A stretch of 64,000 bases of DNA from Roseiflexus sp034432635 (GTDB lineage: Bacteria; Chloroflexota; Chloroflexia; Chloroflexales; Roseiflexaceae). Numbering within the stretch: the first letter of the stretch is position 1; every line of letters begins with the position of its first letter. The position numbers and the translations under genes are program-made. The notes under the pieces are model-generated. The model ran no database searches. It was given only the letters and a program-made list of their open reading frames with translations, and was not told the origin of the DNA. This document shows positions 25,293 to 34,534 of the stretch, one piece after another. The stretch is from assembly GCA_034432635.1 (NCBI GenBank), contig DAOUBK010000083.1:1-64000 (forward strand), given 5' to 3'.

Positions 25293-25910
25293 TTATTCCT
25301 GACTCCCCTTCTCACGACTGTCGGCGCGTCCCACAATCTGCCACGCCCCCGGCAGGAGCAGCGCCGCGATCGCCATCTTCACCAGATCGCCGGGGATGAA
25401 CGGGAATGCACCTTTTGCGAGCGCATCTGCCATACTCGTCTGGAGGGCAATTGCCAGCCACGTCGAACCCAACCCCAGGATGAGGATCGAGCAGAGCACC
25501 ATTGAACCGGCCATCCGCAGCGGATGACGATCAACGCCAAAACGCTGCACCAGCCAGCCGATCAGTGCTGCAGCCAGTGGAAATGCCACCAGATACCCGC
25601 CTGTCGGACCAAACAGGCGGGCCAGACCCGCAGCGCCGCCTGCAAACACTGGCAGCCCTGCAACACCCGATACCACATACGTTGCCAGGGTTAGAAAACC
25701 CAGTCGCCAGCCATATGTCGCTCCGATCAGGATAACCCCCAGTGTCTGACCAGTGATCGGCACCGGCGTAAACGGCAGCACGATGCGCACCTGCGCCAGC
25801 AGCGCAACAAACACAACTCCCCCGACAACCAGCAACAGATCGCGCAACCAGGAAGCGCGTGGGAAGATCACCTGCGCGAGTGATGGATGGCGAATGGATG
25901 ACGTGACCAT
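25293..25910 (-). CDS. bioY: Biotin transporter BioY (ECF S component)
   Basis: 205 residues with six membrane segments. Family landmarks are QVRIVLPFTPVPITGQTLGV near residue 50, with the PVPITGQT loop, GVAGLPVFAGGAAGLARLFG, and PTGGYLVAFPLAAALIGWLV. The last helix region is FPFIPGDLVKMAIAALLLPG. It binds biotin in the membrane and works alone or with an energising AT module (not found here). It stands alone, divergent from the WecA-like gene, with a 150-bp shared regulatory gap. Confidence 0.93.
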   Translation of the reverse strand: MVTSSIRHPSLAQVIFPRASWLRDLLLVVGGVVFVALLAQVRIVLPFTPVPITGQTLGVILIGATYGWRLGFLTLATYVVSGVAGLPVFAGGAAGLARLFGPTGGYLVAFPLAAALIGWLVQRFGVDRHPLRMAGSMVLCSILILGLGSTWLAIALQTSMADALAKGAFPFIPGDLVKMAIAALLLPGAWQIVGRADSREKGSQE

Positions 25911-26077
25911 GCAGTTCTCCTTTCTAACAATCGCTTGGCTTAGAACAGACTGAGACTACATCTTGACTTCCAACAAATCGTGGTAAGGTTTATAGTATCA
26001 TATACGAGTTACAATCCTTACTTTCACAAGCGATGACGTAGCCTCCAGCCCGACACCCCTGCATGCAAGGTGATCCG
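25911..26077. promoter_or_regulatory. Divergent promoter region of bioY and the WecA-like gene
   Basis: This gap is clearly AT-rich between about 25965 and 26030 (TTTATAGTATCATATACGAG), unlike the surrounding DNA. It should carry start signals for both flanking genes. I cannot identify a confident BirA or BioR operator. Confidence 0.35.
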
Positions 26078-27088
26078 ATGGCGCAAATTCTCCTGATCTT
26101 CATCACAGCGCTGGTATTTTCCGCCCTGGCAACGCCTGTTGCGCGGCGGGTGGCGCTCCGCACCGGTGTGGTCGACGCACCTGCTGCGCGGAAACTGCAA
26201 CTCGTGCCGGTGCCATTGCTCGGTGGTGTGGCGATCTATAGCGCATTCGTGATTGCGCTCATCCTGTTCGGCGACCGGGCGTATGTGCGTGAACTGATCG
26301 GTATTCTGCTTGGCGCAACACTGGTATCACTCTTTGGGCTGGCGGACGACCGCTGGGGACTGAACGCCTACGTGAAACTGGGTGCTCAGGCGCTGGCAGG
26401 CGTCATTCTGATCCTTGGCGGCATCCAGGTGCGCCTCTTTCCGCAAGAGTGGATGAACTGGGCAATTACCCTTGTCTGGGTAGTTGGTATTACAAATGCG
26501 CTCAATCTCCTCGACAATATGGATGGTCTCTCGGCTGGGGTGACGACCGTTGCAGCAGCATATTTTCTGCTCCTGGCTGCTATGAGCGGGCAGTACCTGG
26601 TGGGTGCGATGGCTGCCGCGCTGATCGGTGCGTGCGTTGGTTTCCTGCGCTACAATCTCAATCCGGCCACCATTTTCATGGGCGATACAGGATCGCTCTT
26701 TCTCGGTTTTCTGCTGGCTGCGCTGGCGATCAAACTGCGTTTCCCATCGAATGTTCCGTGGATCACCTGGCTGGTGCCGGTCTGCGTGCTGGCAGTGCCG
26801 ATTTTTGACACGTCGCTCGTCTTTGTCTCCCGCTTGCGGCGTGGCAAGAACCCGTTGACCACTCCTGGCAAAGATCACGTCTCGCACCGTCTGACCGCGC
26901 TTGGTCTGACGCAGCGCGAAGTAGTGTTGATCTGCTATCTGCTGGGATGCGCTGCAGGTATGGTAGCAGTCTATATCTCACAGGCGCACGTGCTGGATGC
27001 ATATGTCGCTGCCGCAATGCTCGGCATGGTAACGGTCGCCGGCATCATCTGGTTTGAACAACGCACAGAATGGCGTGATCCTCGCTAG
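26078..27088 (+). CDS. Polyprenyl-phosphate N-acetylhexosamine-1-phosphate transferase (WecA/TagO/MraY family)
   Basis: About 336 residues from ATG 26078 (AAGGTG 5 bp upstream); ATG 26063 is an alternative. About ten or eleven membrane helices. Family motifs are RKLQLVPVPLLGG, the Asp-rich LADDRWGLNAY, NALNLLDNMDGLSAG, ATIFMGDTGSLFLGF and the cytoplasmic His loop TTPGKDHVSHRL. It moves a sugar-1-phosphate from a UDP sugar to undecaprenyl phosphate, starting a wall polymer or other glycan. The LCP protein and GT2 enzyme in the window may act in the same envelope pathway. Confidence 0.92.
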   Translation: MAQILLIFITALVFSALATPVARRVALRTGVVDAPAARKLQLVPVPLLGGVAIYSAFVIALILFGDRAYVRELIGILLGATLVSLFGLADDRWGLNAYVKLGAQALAGVILILGGIQVRLFPQEWMNWAITLVWVVGITNALNLLDNMDGLSAGVTTVAAAYFLLLAAMSGQYLVGAMAAALIGACVGFLRYNLNPATIFMGDTGSLFLGFLLAALAIKLRFPSNVPWITWLVPVCVLAVPIFDTSLVFVSRLRRGKNPLTTPGKDHVSHRLTALGLTQREVVLICYLLGCAAGMVAVYISQAHVLDAYVAAAMLGMVTVAGIIWFEQRTEWRDPR

Positions 27089-27114
27089 AGGCTGTGGTGG
27101 ACATTGGAGCTCGA

Positions 27115-27225
27115 CCGAAGCATTCTACCGGGCAGGGAAGGCGAGGGGCGGGGTAGGCGACGGCAGTGTCGTCGCCTACCCCTGGGGATCGCGCACGCCG
27201 GAAGGCACGGGTCGCATCCGCTTCG
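27115..27225 (-). repeat. Dispersed palindromic repeat, family B, copy 2
   Basis: The core hairpin (27151-27181) has 15-bp arms with one mismatch around a single base. Read on the minus strand, the flanks ggatgcgacccg on one side and tgcccgg on the other match the copy at 4850-4945. It fills the gap between the WecA-like gene and the DUF155 gene, where it may also act as a terminator. Confidence 0.7.
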
Positions 27226-27304
27226 GAGTAGTGTGGCCGCCTGGAGAACCGGTGTGCCCCGGAAGCATGATGCTGATTTCTTCCGTACATGAGGATACAG
27301 AGAT

Positions 27305-28456
27305 ATGCAGTACCATCAGCCAGCGTTCGCCCCTGCGACGACTGACAGACCGACGACTCTGCCCGCAATTGCATCCGCGACGTTAACGATCTACCAGTTC
27401 TTCGACATTGGCGATGCCATCGATCTGGATCACGCGCAGCGTTGCCTGAGCAATCCCTCGGAGCGGCGCGTCCGATTACGCGCGCGTCAATCGGAGAGCA
27501 TCCGCATTGCTCAACCACCTTTGCGGATCGAACTCGGTTCACTGACGGTTTCGCTGGCTGATACCATCTTTGAGGGTGTGCTGCGCGCTGTCGTCTACGA
27601 CCTGGGAGCGGTCGAAATGGCGATTGAGGTGCGTCCTGCCGTACCACTCTCGTGGGAAGATGCCGCCACGCTGTTTGCAGCGGTGCAGGACTTGCCGCCA
27701 GCGCTCAGTGGACGCATTGCAACCGCGCTCAACGATCTGGAGATGCTCATTCGCCCGGCAATTTCCCATCCGCAACGTTCACCGGTGGTCGAAGACTACT
27801 GTGTACTCGTTGTTGATCGACTCGACCCGCCATGCACCGTTGCCGACCTGGCGGATCATCCGTTGGTGCGCGCCACACTGCTCGGCGAGCGACGTCCACT
27901 CAGCGCCGATGCGTCGCGTCTGGTGACAGCGCTCAGTTACTATCCCGACGATCTGGCGCTCCTGAGCTGGAATGGTGCGCTGTTGATTGAACCTGATGCC
28001 GCCTCGGCTGCGACTGCGGCAGACATTATCGCTTTTGCGAATGTTGAACTGTTACTGATCCGCGCCTATGATGCAGCGCTCGACGCGCGCCTGCCGGAAG
28101 TTTACCGCCGAATCGCACAGGCGCAACGTTGTTTCACACTGCCGCTCGTGCGGCGTTACAGCCAGTTGCTCAACAATGTGCAGCGTCTGGTCGCCGAGGT
28201 CACCGAAGTCACCGAACAGATCGATAACGCACTCAAAGTCACCGATGATGTCTATTGGAACCGTCTCTACAGCTCAGCGCTCAGCGTGCTGCGGGTGCGC
28301 GTCTGGCGCGAAGGGGTCGATCACAAACTGGCGCTCCTGCGTGAAACGTATGCCATGCTCCATGCCGACGCCGACTCGGAGCGCGCAGCGGCACTGGAAT
28401 GGGCCATCGTGCTGCTGATCGTCTTCGAGATCGTGATGGCGCTGCTGGGGCGGTAG
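27305..28456 (+). CDS. DUF155 / RMD1-YagE family protein
   Basis: 383 residues. The N-terminal half starts with ATLTIYQFFDIGDAIDLDHA and is a soluble alpha/beta region. The diagnostic C-terminal half is SYYPDDLALLSWNGALLIEP, then DDVYWNRLYSSALSVLRVRV, VDHKLALLRETYAMLHADAD, ending in one hydrophobic helix (AIVLLIVFEIVMALLG). This tail-anchored layout matches the DUF155 family, with eukaryotic members RMD1/RMND1 and bacterial ones of unknown role. No operon partner is apparent. Biochemical function unknown. Confidence 0.8.
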   Translation: MQYHQPAFAPATTDRPTTLPAIASATLTIYQFFDIGDAIDLDHAQRCLSNPSERRVRLRARQSESIRIAQPPLRIELGSLTVSLADTIFEGVLRAVVYDLGAVEMAIEVRPAVPLSWEDAATLFAAVQDLPPALSGRIATALNDLEMLIRPAISHPQRSPVVEDYCVLVVDRLDPPCTVADLADHPLVRATLLGERRPLSADASRLVTALSYYPDDLALLSWNGALLIEPDAASAATAADIIAFANVELLLIRAYDAALDARLPEVYRRIAQAQRCFTLPLVRRYSQLLNNVQRLVAEVTEVTEQIDNALKVTDDVYWNRLYSSALSVLRVRVWREGVDHKLALLRETYAMLHADADSERAAALEWAIVLLIVFEIVMALLGR

Positions 28457-28631
28457 CGACGTGACAGAGTGCCTGGAGACGTATGCCTGTGTGGACGACA
28501 ATACACCCGATGCCCGGACGGTGGACGAAAGCAGCGTTCCTGCCCATCCCCGCCGCTACGGCGACACTTCATCCGTCCGCGGTGTTGATTTGTAAAAGGT
28601 ATTATCGAGGAACAGAGAGCAGGATAAAACT

Positions 28632-29582
28632 ATGAATCTTACCGGTTTGCACCACGTAACTGCCGTAACCGGCAACGCCTCCCTGAATCTGCACTTCTAC
28701 ATGCAGACTCTGGGGCTGCGTCTGGTCAAGAAGACGGTTAACCAGGATGATGTATCGGCATATCATCTCTTCTACGGCGACGAGATCGGCAATCCGGGAA
28801 CGGAAGTCACTTTCTTCGACTGGCCCCACGCCGGTCCGAACGTCCCTGGCATCGGCAGCCTGACCGACATTGCACTGCGGGTGCCGGGGCGCGCGGCGCT
28901 GGAGTGGTGGGTGGAGCGCTTCAATGACCTGAACATGCACCACAGCGGGATATTCGAGCGTAACGGACGTGCAGCGATTGTGTTCACCGATCCCGAAGGT
29001 CAGCGGTTGCTTCTGGTGGACGACGACGGCGTGCCGGGCGGCATGCCATGGCGTGATAGTCCTGTACCGCCAGAGCATGCGATCCGTGGTCTTTTCTCGA
29101 TCACGATCATTGCACGTCAACCTGAGTCGCTGGCAGACATCCTCACTCAGGCGCTCGGCATGCAGATGACAGGCGAGTACGTCTATACCGATTGCCACGA
29201 ACGACGTGTCCTGGTTTTCGCAATCGGGGAAGGGCGTCCTGGTGCAGAAGTGCATATCGCACTCCACCCTGATCTGCCGCCAGCACGGGTGGGGATTGGC
29301 GGTATTCACCATGTCGCCTTTCGCGTCCCTGATGATGAGACACATCTGCACTGGCAGCAGCGCCTGACAGCGCTCGGGCTGCGTCCGACGCCGGTGATCG
29401 ATCGCTACTACTTCCGTTCGCTGTATGTCCGCGTGTCACCCGGCGTGCTGTTCGAGATCGCAACCGACGGTCCCGGTTTTGCCACCGATGAAGACCCGGC
29501 TCACCTCGGCGAACGCCTGGCGTTGCCGCCGTTCCTGGAGCCGCACCGCGCCCGGATCGAGGCGGGGTTGAAGCCGTTGTGA
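28632..29582 (+). CDS. VOC-superfamily ring-cleavage dioxygenase-like protein
   Basis: 316 residues with two tandem vicinal-oxygen-chelate modules. The first starts LTGLHHVTAVTGNASLNLHF with His7/8 as a probable metal ligand, then GNPGTEVTFFDWPHAGPNVPG. The second contains GGIHHVAFRVPDDETHLHWQ with another His, and RSLYVRVSPGVLFEIATDGP with the Glu ligand. This matches proteins usually annotated as ring-cleaving dioxygenases or glyoxalase-like, using a 2-His-1-Glu metal site. The real substrate is unknown; there are no aromatic-degradation genes nearby. Confidence 0.85.
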   Translation: MNLTGLHHVTAVTGNASLNLHFYMQTLGLRLVKKTVNQDDVSAYHLFYGDEIGNPGTEVTFFDWPHAGPNVPGIGSLTDIALRVPGRAALEWWVERFNDLNMHHSGIFERNGRAAIVFTDPEGQRLLLVDDDGVPGGMPWRDSPVPPEHAIRGLFSITIIARQPESLADILTQALGMQMTGEYVYTDCHERRVLVFAIGEGRPGAEVHIALHPDLPPARVGIGGIHHVAFRVPDDETHLHWQQRLTALGLRPTPVIDRYYFRSLYVRVSPGVLFEIATDGPGFATDEDPAHLGERLALPPFLEPHRARIEAGLKPL

Positions 29583-29628
29583 GCAATTCGCACCCAGGGT
29601 CGTTTACTCCCGTTGAGCGGTGTGTCGC

Positions 29629-31650
29629 TCAGCACGCATCGATCTCCACCGATGGGCGTGCGCCCATCGGTTGCGGTGCACCGGCTGCGGCATCGTTCGA
29701 TGGCACGCAGAGCGCATGCACCGCCCGCCGCTGTTCGAGCGTTCCCCACACAGCCAGCCGGTCGCCGGCACGCAGAAGCGTTTCGGAGCCGGGATTGGCA
29801 ATCACCGAAGAATCGCGCTCAATAGCGACAATCGTGGCACCGGTGCGCCAGCGGATGTGGTTCTCACCTATCGTCTTTCCGTCGAGCAGTGATCCAGATT
29901 CGACCGTCATCCAGGCAAGGCTGGTCGCCGATGCAGACTGACGCAACACTCGCAGCAACACCTCTTCCTGTCCCGGCAAACGGAGCGGGCGATACCCCTG
30001 GATGCGCACGGCATCGCTCAACGTGTCAATCACCTCCGGCGCTACATCGCAGCGCAACAGCGCCTGACGCACCATCTCGATGCCAGCCTCGAACTCCGGT
30101 TGCACGATTTCATCGACCCCCAGCGGTTGCAATTCTTCGATCTGCGCCATATTCGCCGCCCGTGCAACCAGCGGCACGGTTGCGTTCAACCGGCGTATCT
30201 GACGCACTACCTGCTCAACATCGACCCCGCTGGCAACGACAACCAGCACCAGACGCGCGTGCGCCAATCCGGCGGCTTCCAGCACCACCGGACTGGCGCC
30301 ATTGCCGTAGATCACCGGCAGGCCGGCCTTCTTCGCGCGCTCGACTGCATTATAGTCCTGGTCGATCACCACGCACGGCAGGCGGAGTTGTTGCAGGATT
30401 TCGGCAGCATACCGCCCGACACGCCCGTAGCCGATAATGATAATGTGGTCACGCAGTGTCTGTTCCGCAGCCAGGTGCGCCCCGATCGAGGCGCGCGTGC
30501 GGCGCAGACGTGCTGCCAGCGTATCGGCGCCACGCATCGCGAATGGCGTCAGCACCATCGTCACAACCGCCGTTGCCAGAACAAGGGTGAACGTTTCCTG
30601 CCGAATAGCACTGACATTCAGACCAACTTCCGCCAGCACGAAGGCAAACTCACCGATCTGAAACATGCCCAGCCCAACCAGAATCGGAATACCATCGGTA
30701 TATCCGAAAGCGCGCGAGATCACGCCAAGGATGACCATTTTGCCAAACGCAACCAGCGCAACCACCAGCAACACAATTCCCAGATGGTCGATCAGGAATG
30801 CCGGATCGATCAGCATACCAATCGAGACGAAGAACAACAAGCCAAACAGATCACGGAGCGGACCGATGTCACTGAGCGCCTGATGACTGTGTTCCGACTC
30901 GCTCAGCACCATGCCAGCCACAAATGCGCCAAATGCAAACGATAGTCCTGCCAGATAGGTCGCGTACCCAACGCCAAGACCGATCGCAACGACTGCGATC
31001 AAATAGAGTTCGCGTGAATTCCAGGCAGCGATACGTCGCAGAACCACCGGGATTAGGCGCGTACCGCCATAGATCATCAGGGCGAGGAAGAGCGCCGCAC
31101 GCACAACCGCCCACGCGAGTGTCGTCAGTCCCGAGATAGGGTTTTGCAGGGTTGGCAGAATAATGAGCATCGGAACAACCGCCAAGTCCTGGACGATCAG
31201 CATGCTCATCATAATGCGTCCTGGCAGCGAACCGAGCCGTCCCTGCTCCAGCAGCGTTTTGAGAATGACCATGGTACTCGAGAGCGCCACAATAGCGCCA
31301 AACCAGAGCGATTCATACGTGGGCCAGCCAAGCAGACGCCCGACACCAAACCCGAATGCCATTGTCACCAGGATCTGGATTGTCGTACCGGCGAGCGCAA
31401 TAGCGCGTACCTTTCCGAGACGGTTCAGATTGAATTCGAGTCCTAATGCAAACAGGAGTAATGCCACGCCAATTTCCGCCAGCAACTCGATGTCATGGAT
31501 GTTGCTGACGCTAATCCCGCCAGTATGGGGACCCACAACCACACCGGCGAGAATGTATCCCAAAATGAGCGGCTGACCAAAGCGCTGCGCCACAAACCCG
31601 CCGATCAGCGCGGCAACGATGATGATAGCAATATCGGCTGCAATTCCCAT
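29629..31650 (-). CDS. KefB/KefC-type cation:proton antiporter with RCK domains
   Basis: About 673 residues. I prefer ATG 31650 because AAGGAGG sits 6 bp upstream; a longer frame starts at 31704. A Na+/H+-exchanger membrane domain with about 12-13 helices fills residues 1-380. It is followed by TrkA_N/RCK (HIIIIGYGRVGRYAAEILQQ, a Rossmann nucleotide site) and TrkA_C at the end (GATIVAIERDSSVIANPGSE). The CPA2 family exchanges K+ or Na+ for H+ under control of nucleotide or thiol ligands. It stands alone on the minus strand, converging with the VOC gene. Confidence 0.9.
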   Translation of the reverse strand: MGIAADIAIIIVAALIGGFVAQRFGQPLILGYILAGVVVGPHTGGISVSNIHDIELLAEIGVALLLFALGLEFNLNRLGKVRAIALAGTTIQILVTMAFGFGVGRLLGWPTYESLWFGAIVALSSTMVILKTLLEQGRLGSLPGRIMMSMLIVQDLAVVPMLIILPTLQNPISGLTTLAWAVVRAALFLALMIYGGTRLIPVVLRRIAAWNSRELYLIAVVAIGLGVGYATYLAGLSFAFGAFVAGMVLSESEHSHQALSDIGPLRDLFGLLFFVSIGMLIDPAFLIDHLGIVLLVVALVAFGKMVILGVISRAFGYTDGIPILVGLGMFQIGEFAFVLAEVGLNVSAIRQETFTLVLATAVVTMVLTPFAMRGADTLAARLRRTRASIGAHLAAEQTLRDHIIIIGYGRVGRYAAEILQQLRLPCVVIDQDYNAVERAKKAGLPVIYGNGASPVVLEAAGLAHARLVLVVVASGVDVEQVVRQIRRLNATVPLVARAANMAQIEELQPLGVDEIVQPEFEAGIEMVRQALLRCDVAPEVIDTLSDAVRIQGYRPLRLPGQEEVLLRVLRQSASATSLAWMTVESGSLLDGKTIGENHIRWRTGATIVAIERDSSVIANPGSETLLRAGDRLAVWGTLEQRRAVHALCVPSNDAAAGAPQPMGARPSVEIDAC

Positions 31651-32140
31651 ATGCGCCTCCTTGCGCGGGGTTCCTCCTGGTACAATAGATGCGGTTACCC
31701 GCATCGGTGGGATATACGGCGCAAACTGTTCCAGAGGAAAAACCGTTCACTGCCCCGATCGGAGCAGGAGAGCAGGCATATCACCCGCTCTGAACACAGT
31801 GTACGGCTTCGTCGTGAATAACGGACATGTGCGTCTGCCTGCATCATTATACATCGTTCAGATGGATAGCGCCTCTGGTAGGAAGAATGTCTATGCGGCG
31901 TCGGTGGCGCACACGCAGCGCAACCGTGAAAACGATGCCTGCTTTCTGCACCTTCTCGCACAAGGCGGGTTTTTCCAGGCGCGTTCCTGAGGTTTGATTG
32001 AACCGGATGATCGGGGATGCTTGACAACAGTTTTCTTCTGCACCTATACTGGTGCAAAGTGCGCGTTCATCGCCATTCGACGAGAAATGCCCCTGATCTG
32101 GCACATTGGTGATGCTGACGATCGTTTTCTAAAGGTGTGA
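31651..32140. other. Intergenic stretch, about 490 bp, with a promoter-like site
   Basis: No convincing gene. A TGGTACAAT extended -10 element lies at 31678-31686 on the plus strand, although the first plausible coding start is at 32141 or 32246. A second AT-rich patch (32018-32055) with TTGACAACAG around 32020 is a better-placed promoter for the nucleotidyltransferase pair. Confidence 0.35.
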
Positions 32141-32245
32141 ATGTTCGACAATACAACCGGCGACATCTTTTTAGAACCGCGAATCGCTTTGGGAGACGAA
32201 AATGAGGCGAAGAAGCGCTACAAACACTGGCTGGAGCGATATCTC

Positions 32246-32887
32246 ATGACAACTTTGCTCGAAAAGGCGCGCGATTTGCTGGCTTCCCACGATGCTATTC
32301 TCTTGGCCATTCTCTTTGGCTCTATGACAACGGGTCACGCTCAGCCGTGGAGTGATGTAGATATTGGCGTATATGTTACAACCCCGTTATCGCTACTGGA
32401 GACGGGAAAGCTTACGGCAGATCTGGAGCGTCTTATCGAACAGGATGTAGACTTTCTTGTTTTGAACGACGCACTGGAACACAATCCAGCCCTGGCGTAC
32501 AGGGTGATTGCCGAGGGCAAACTACTTTTCTGCAAAGATGATAGTGCTTTCGTATCGTTCAAGACCAGTGTTATCCTGAGGTATCTGGACACAGCCTTTC
32601 TCCGGGAGATGGTCACACGGGCATTTTACGAACGTCTGGAAACCGGTCGGTTTGGAAAGGAGACGTGGCGCGATGCAGTCCCGGTTGCAGCGACTCAAAG
32701 CGAATGTGCGCGAGCTTCAGCGCTTCCGACAGACATATTCGTTGGAGAACATCAACCATGCCCCGCATCTGGAATGGGCTTTGCGGTATGGTCTTCTCCA
32801 GGCTATTCAGATCGTCATCGGTATCAGTTGTCATGTCGTCAGTCGGAAAAATCTGGGAGCGCCCGCTACATACACCGAATGTATTGA
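32246..32887 (+). CDS. Minimal nucleotidyltransferase (MNT antitoxin type)
   Basis: From ATG 32246 the domain reads MTTLLEKARDLLASHDAILL, then AILFGSMTTGHAQPWSDVDI, with the full GS(x10)DxD active site, and helical text to about residue 140 (LRYLDTAFLREMVTRAFYER). An in-frame ATG at 32141 with AAAGGTG before it would add 35 residues. After about 32665 the frame reads on to 32887 through the HEPN gene in the wrong register, so the native stop has probably been lost and the last 70 residues are spurious. Active relatives AMPylate their HEPN toxin. The core looks functional although the toxin gene is broken. Confidence 0.65.
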   Translation: MTTLLEKARDLLASHDAILLAILFGSMTTGHAQPWSDVDIGVYVTTPLSLLETGKLTADLERLIEQDVDFLVLNDALEHNPALAYRVIAEGKLLFCKDDSAFVSFKTSVILRYLDTAFLREMVTRAFYERLETGRFGKETWRDAVPVAATQSECARASALPTDIFVGEHQPCPASGMGFAVWSSPGYSDRHRYQLSCRQSEKSGSARYIHRMY

Positions 32888-33072
32888 GTTGCTCCATCGC
32901 GCTGGATATCTCGATGACGATCTTTCCAGGGTTCGCGCTGGCATGTGATTGGGCTGCGGAACATTTTGGTGCACGAATATGCATTTGTCAGATTGAACAA
33001 TTGTGCTGATTGCTGGATCGATTGGATGACCTCCGGAATTTTGCCGTGGAGATCGGGCAACATCTTCGGTGA
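32673..33072 (+). pseudogene. HepT-type HEPN toxin (DUF86 family), frameshifted
   Basis: GAAAGGAG precedes ATG 32673. The product begins MQSRLQRLKANVRELQRFRQ and HLEWALRYGLLQAIQIVIGI, as in HepT-like HEPN proteins, but stops at 32946-32948. A shift just before this leads to a frame reading MIGLRNILVHEYAFVRLN, which contains the Rx4-6H RNase motif (RNILVH). A second shift near 32995, plus a TGA, gives LLDRLDDLRNFAVEIGQHLR ending at 33070-33072. The toxin is therefore cut off before its catalytic motif. Partner: 32246-32887. Confidence 0.75.
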
Positions 33073-33281
33073 GGCATTGCGCTCAGGCTGTCTGTGCGGA
33101 ACATCAGGCGCCGTTGAGTCGGCACGATGTTCAACCCGCAGCGTTCAAACCATCACCATCCGCCCCATCCACCCCCCTGACCGATTGCAACCTTTTCATC
33201 GCTGCACTCGTCATGTACTACTGAGTGAATTGTATGCGCCGGTTTGCCAGGTGTCATATCGGCGCTACAGGGAGTAGAACG

Positions 33282-33956
33282 GTGGCTGAGCCATCTGCTG
33301 AACTCATCCGGCGCGCACAGGCTGGTGATCCAGAAGCGTTGACGCACCTCGTTCTCAGTCAGCAGCAGTATATCTATAGCATTGCGATGAGCGTGTTGAA
33401 GAATCCCGACGATGCTGCCGACCTGACGCAGGAAGCGTTCATCCGCCTCTTTCGTGCGCTGCCACAGTATAATGGCGAGAGTCGCTTTACGACATGGCTG
33501 TATCGCCTGGTAGTAAACCTGGGGCGTGACGAGTTGCGTCGTCGCGGGCGGCAGGCGCCGCTGGTATCCGTGCCGGAAAGCGATGAGGATTTCGATGCGA
33601 TCGACACGATTGCCGACGATGATCGCTGGTCGGACCCGGAGGTGGCGCTTGACTCGCAGGAGTTGCGCAAGGAAGTCCGGCATGCACTGGAGCAACTCGA
33701 GGAGCACTATCGCCTGGTGTTGACGCTGTACTATTTTGAGGATATAAAGTATACCGATATTGCCGAAATCCTCGATCTGCCGCTCAACACGGTCAAAAGT
33801 CACATTCGGCGTGGGAAGGAGCGATTGGCTGCCATCCTTCAGGAGCGCGAGCAACCACCCGCAGCGCGTGCGGTGCCTGCGCCGAAACAACCGGAGACTG
33901 GCAGTAACCTCTTCAGTCCATTTATGCGGTTGCCCGCGTCGGTCGGAGGGAGGTAG
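33282..33956 (+). CDS. ECF RNA polymerase sigma factor (RpoE-like)
   Basis: 224 residues from GTG 33282 with AGGGAG upstream. Region 2 is LIRRAQAGDPEALTHLVLSQ, then NPDDAADLTQEAFIRLFRAL, FTTWLYRLVVNLGRDELRRR. A linker rich in Asp follows, and region 4 is ALEQLEEHYRLVLTLYYFED, then YTDIAEILDLPLNTVKSHIR, a helix-turn-helix that reads the -35. A Pro-rich tail of about 35 residues is extra. The zinc-finger anti-sigma gene starts 5 bp later, the usual ECF/anti-sigma pair. The signal sensed is not evident. Confidence 0.93.
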   Translation: MAEPSAELIRRAQAGDPEALTHLVLSQQQYIYSIAMSVLKNPDDAADLTQEAFIRLFRALPQYNGESRFTTWLYRLVVNLGRDELRRRGRQAPLVSVPESDEDFDAIDTIADDDRWSDPEVALDSQELRKEVRHALEQLEEHYRLVLTLYYFEDIKYTDIAEILDLPLNTVKSHIRRGKERLAAILQEREQPPAARAVPAPKQPETGSNLFSPFMRLPASVGGR

Positions 33957-33961
33957 GCGCT

Positions 33962-34504
33962 ATGTTGAATTGCGATGAAGCCCGCGCATTGCTGGCGATC
34001 CATTCCGAGGAAGAAATCAATGACACAGCGCTCCACCGGCATCTCGCCGAATGCCCGGCGTGCGCTGCATACCATCGGCGCAATCGCGTGATCGACAGAA
34101 CGCTGCGCGAAGAACTTCGCTGGAAGGTGCCACCAGTGCTGACGGCGCAGTTGATGGCGATTGCATTGCAGTCTGCCGCCTTCACCACCGCGCTACGTCC
34201 ACGTCGCTGGTATGTCGTGACCGTCTATACGCTGACCGCACTGGTTATGGCGGTGTCACTGGCGATTGCCTGGACGTTTGGTGAGAGTCTGGTGATGCAG
34301 ATCGGGGTGGGCGATGCGCTGGCGTGGGTGTTCGACATACCGGCTCGGTGGCTGGCGCAGGTGATGCCGATACAACCCGGATCACAGTGGGTTATTAAAT
34401 TTGCATCGCGGGTACGCGATCAACTCCTCTGGTTGCTCCTGGCGGCGATCCTGTGGGCGATCCTCGATCGTTCGCCGCGTTCTGCGCTTCCCCAAACAGA
34501 GTAG
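33962..34504 (+). CDS. Membrane-anchored anti-sigma factor with zinc finger
   Basis: 180 residues. The N-terminal domain has Cys4 (MLNCDEARALL) and HLAECPACAAYHRR, the HxxxCxxC core of ZAS domains that clamp ECF sigma factors. Two membrane helices follow, at about residues 81-103 and 158-175. The extracytoplasmic loop between them is short, about 55 residues. It starts 5 bp after the sigma gene, so it almost certainly binds that sigma. It shares the HLAxCxACxAYH motif with the LCP protein at 18887. Confidence 0.88.
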   Translation: MLNCDEARALLAIHSEEEINDTALHRHLAECPACAAYHRRNRVIDRTLREELRWKVPPVLTAQLMAIALQSAAFTTALRPRRWYVVTVYTLTALVMAVSLAIAWTFGESLVMQIGVGDALAWVFDIPARWLAQVMPIQPGSQWVIKFASRVRDQLLWLLLAAILWAILDRSPRSALPQTE

Positions 34505-34534
34505 GGGCGCTGCGGCGCTGCATCTCCTACCCCA

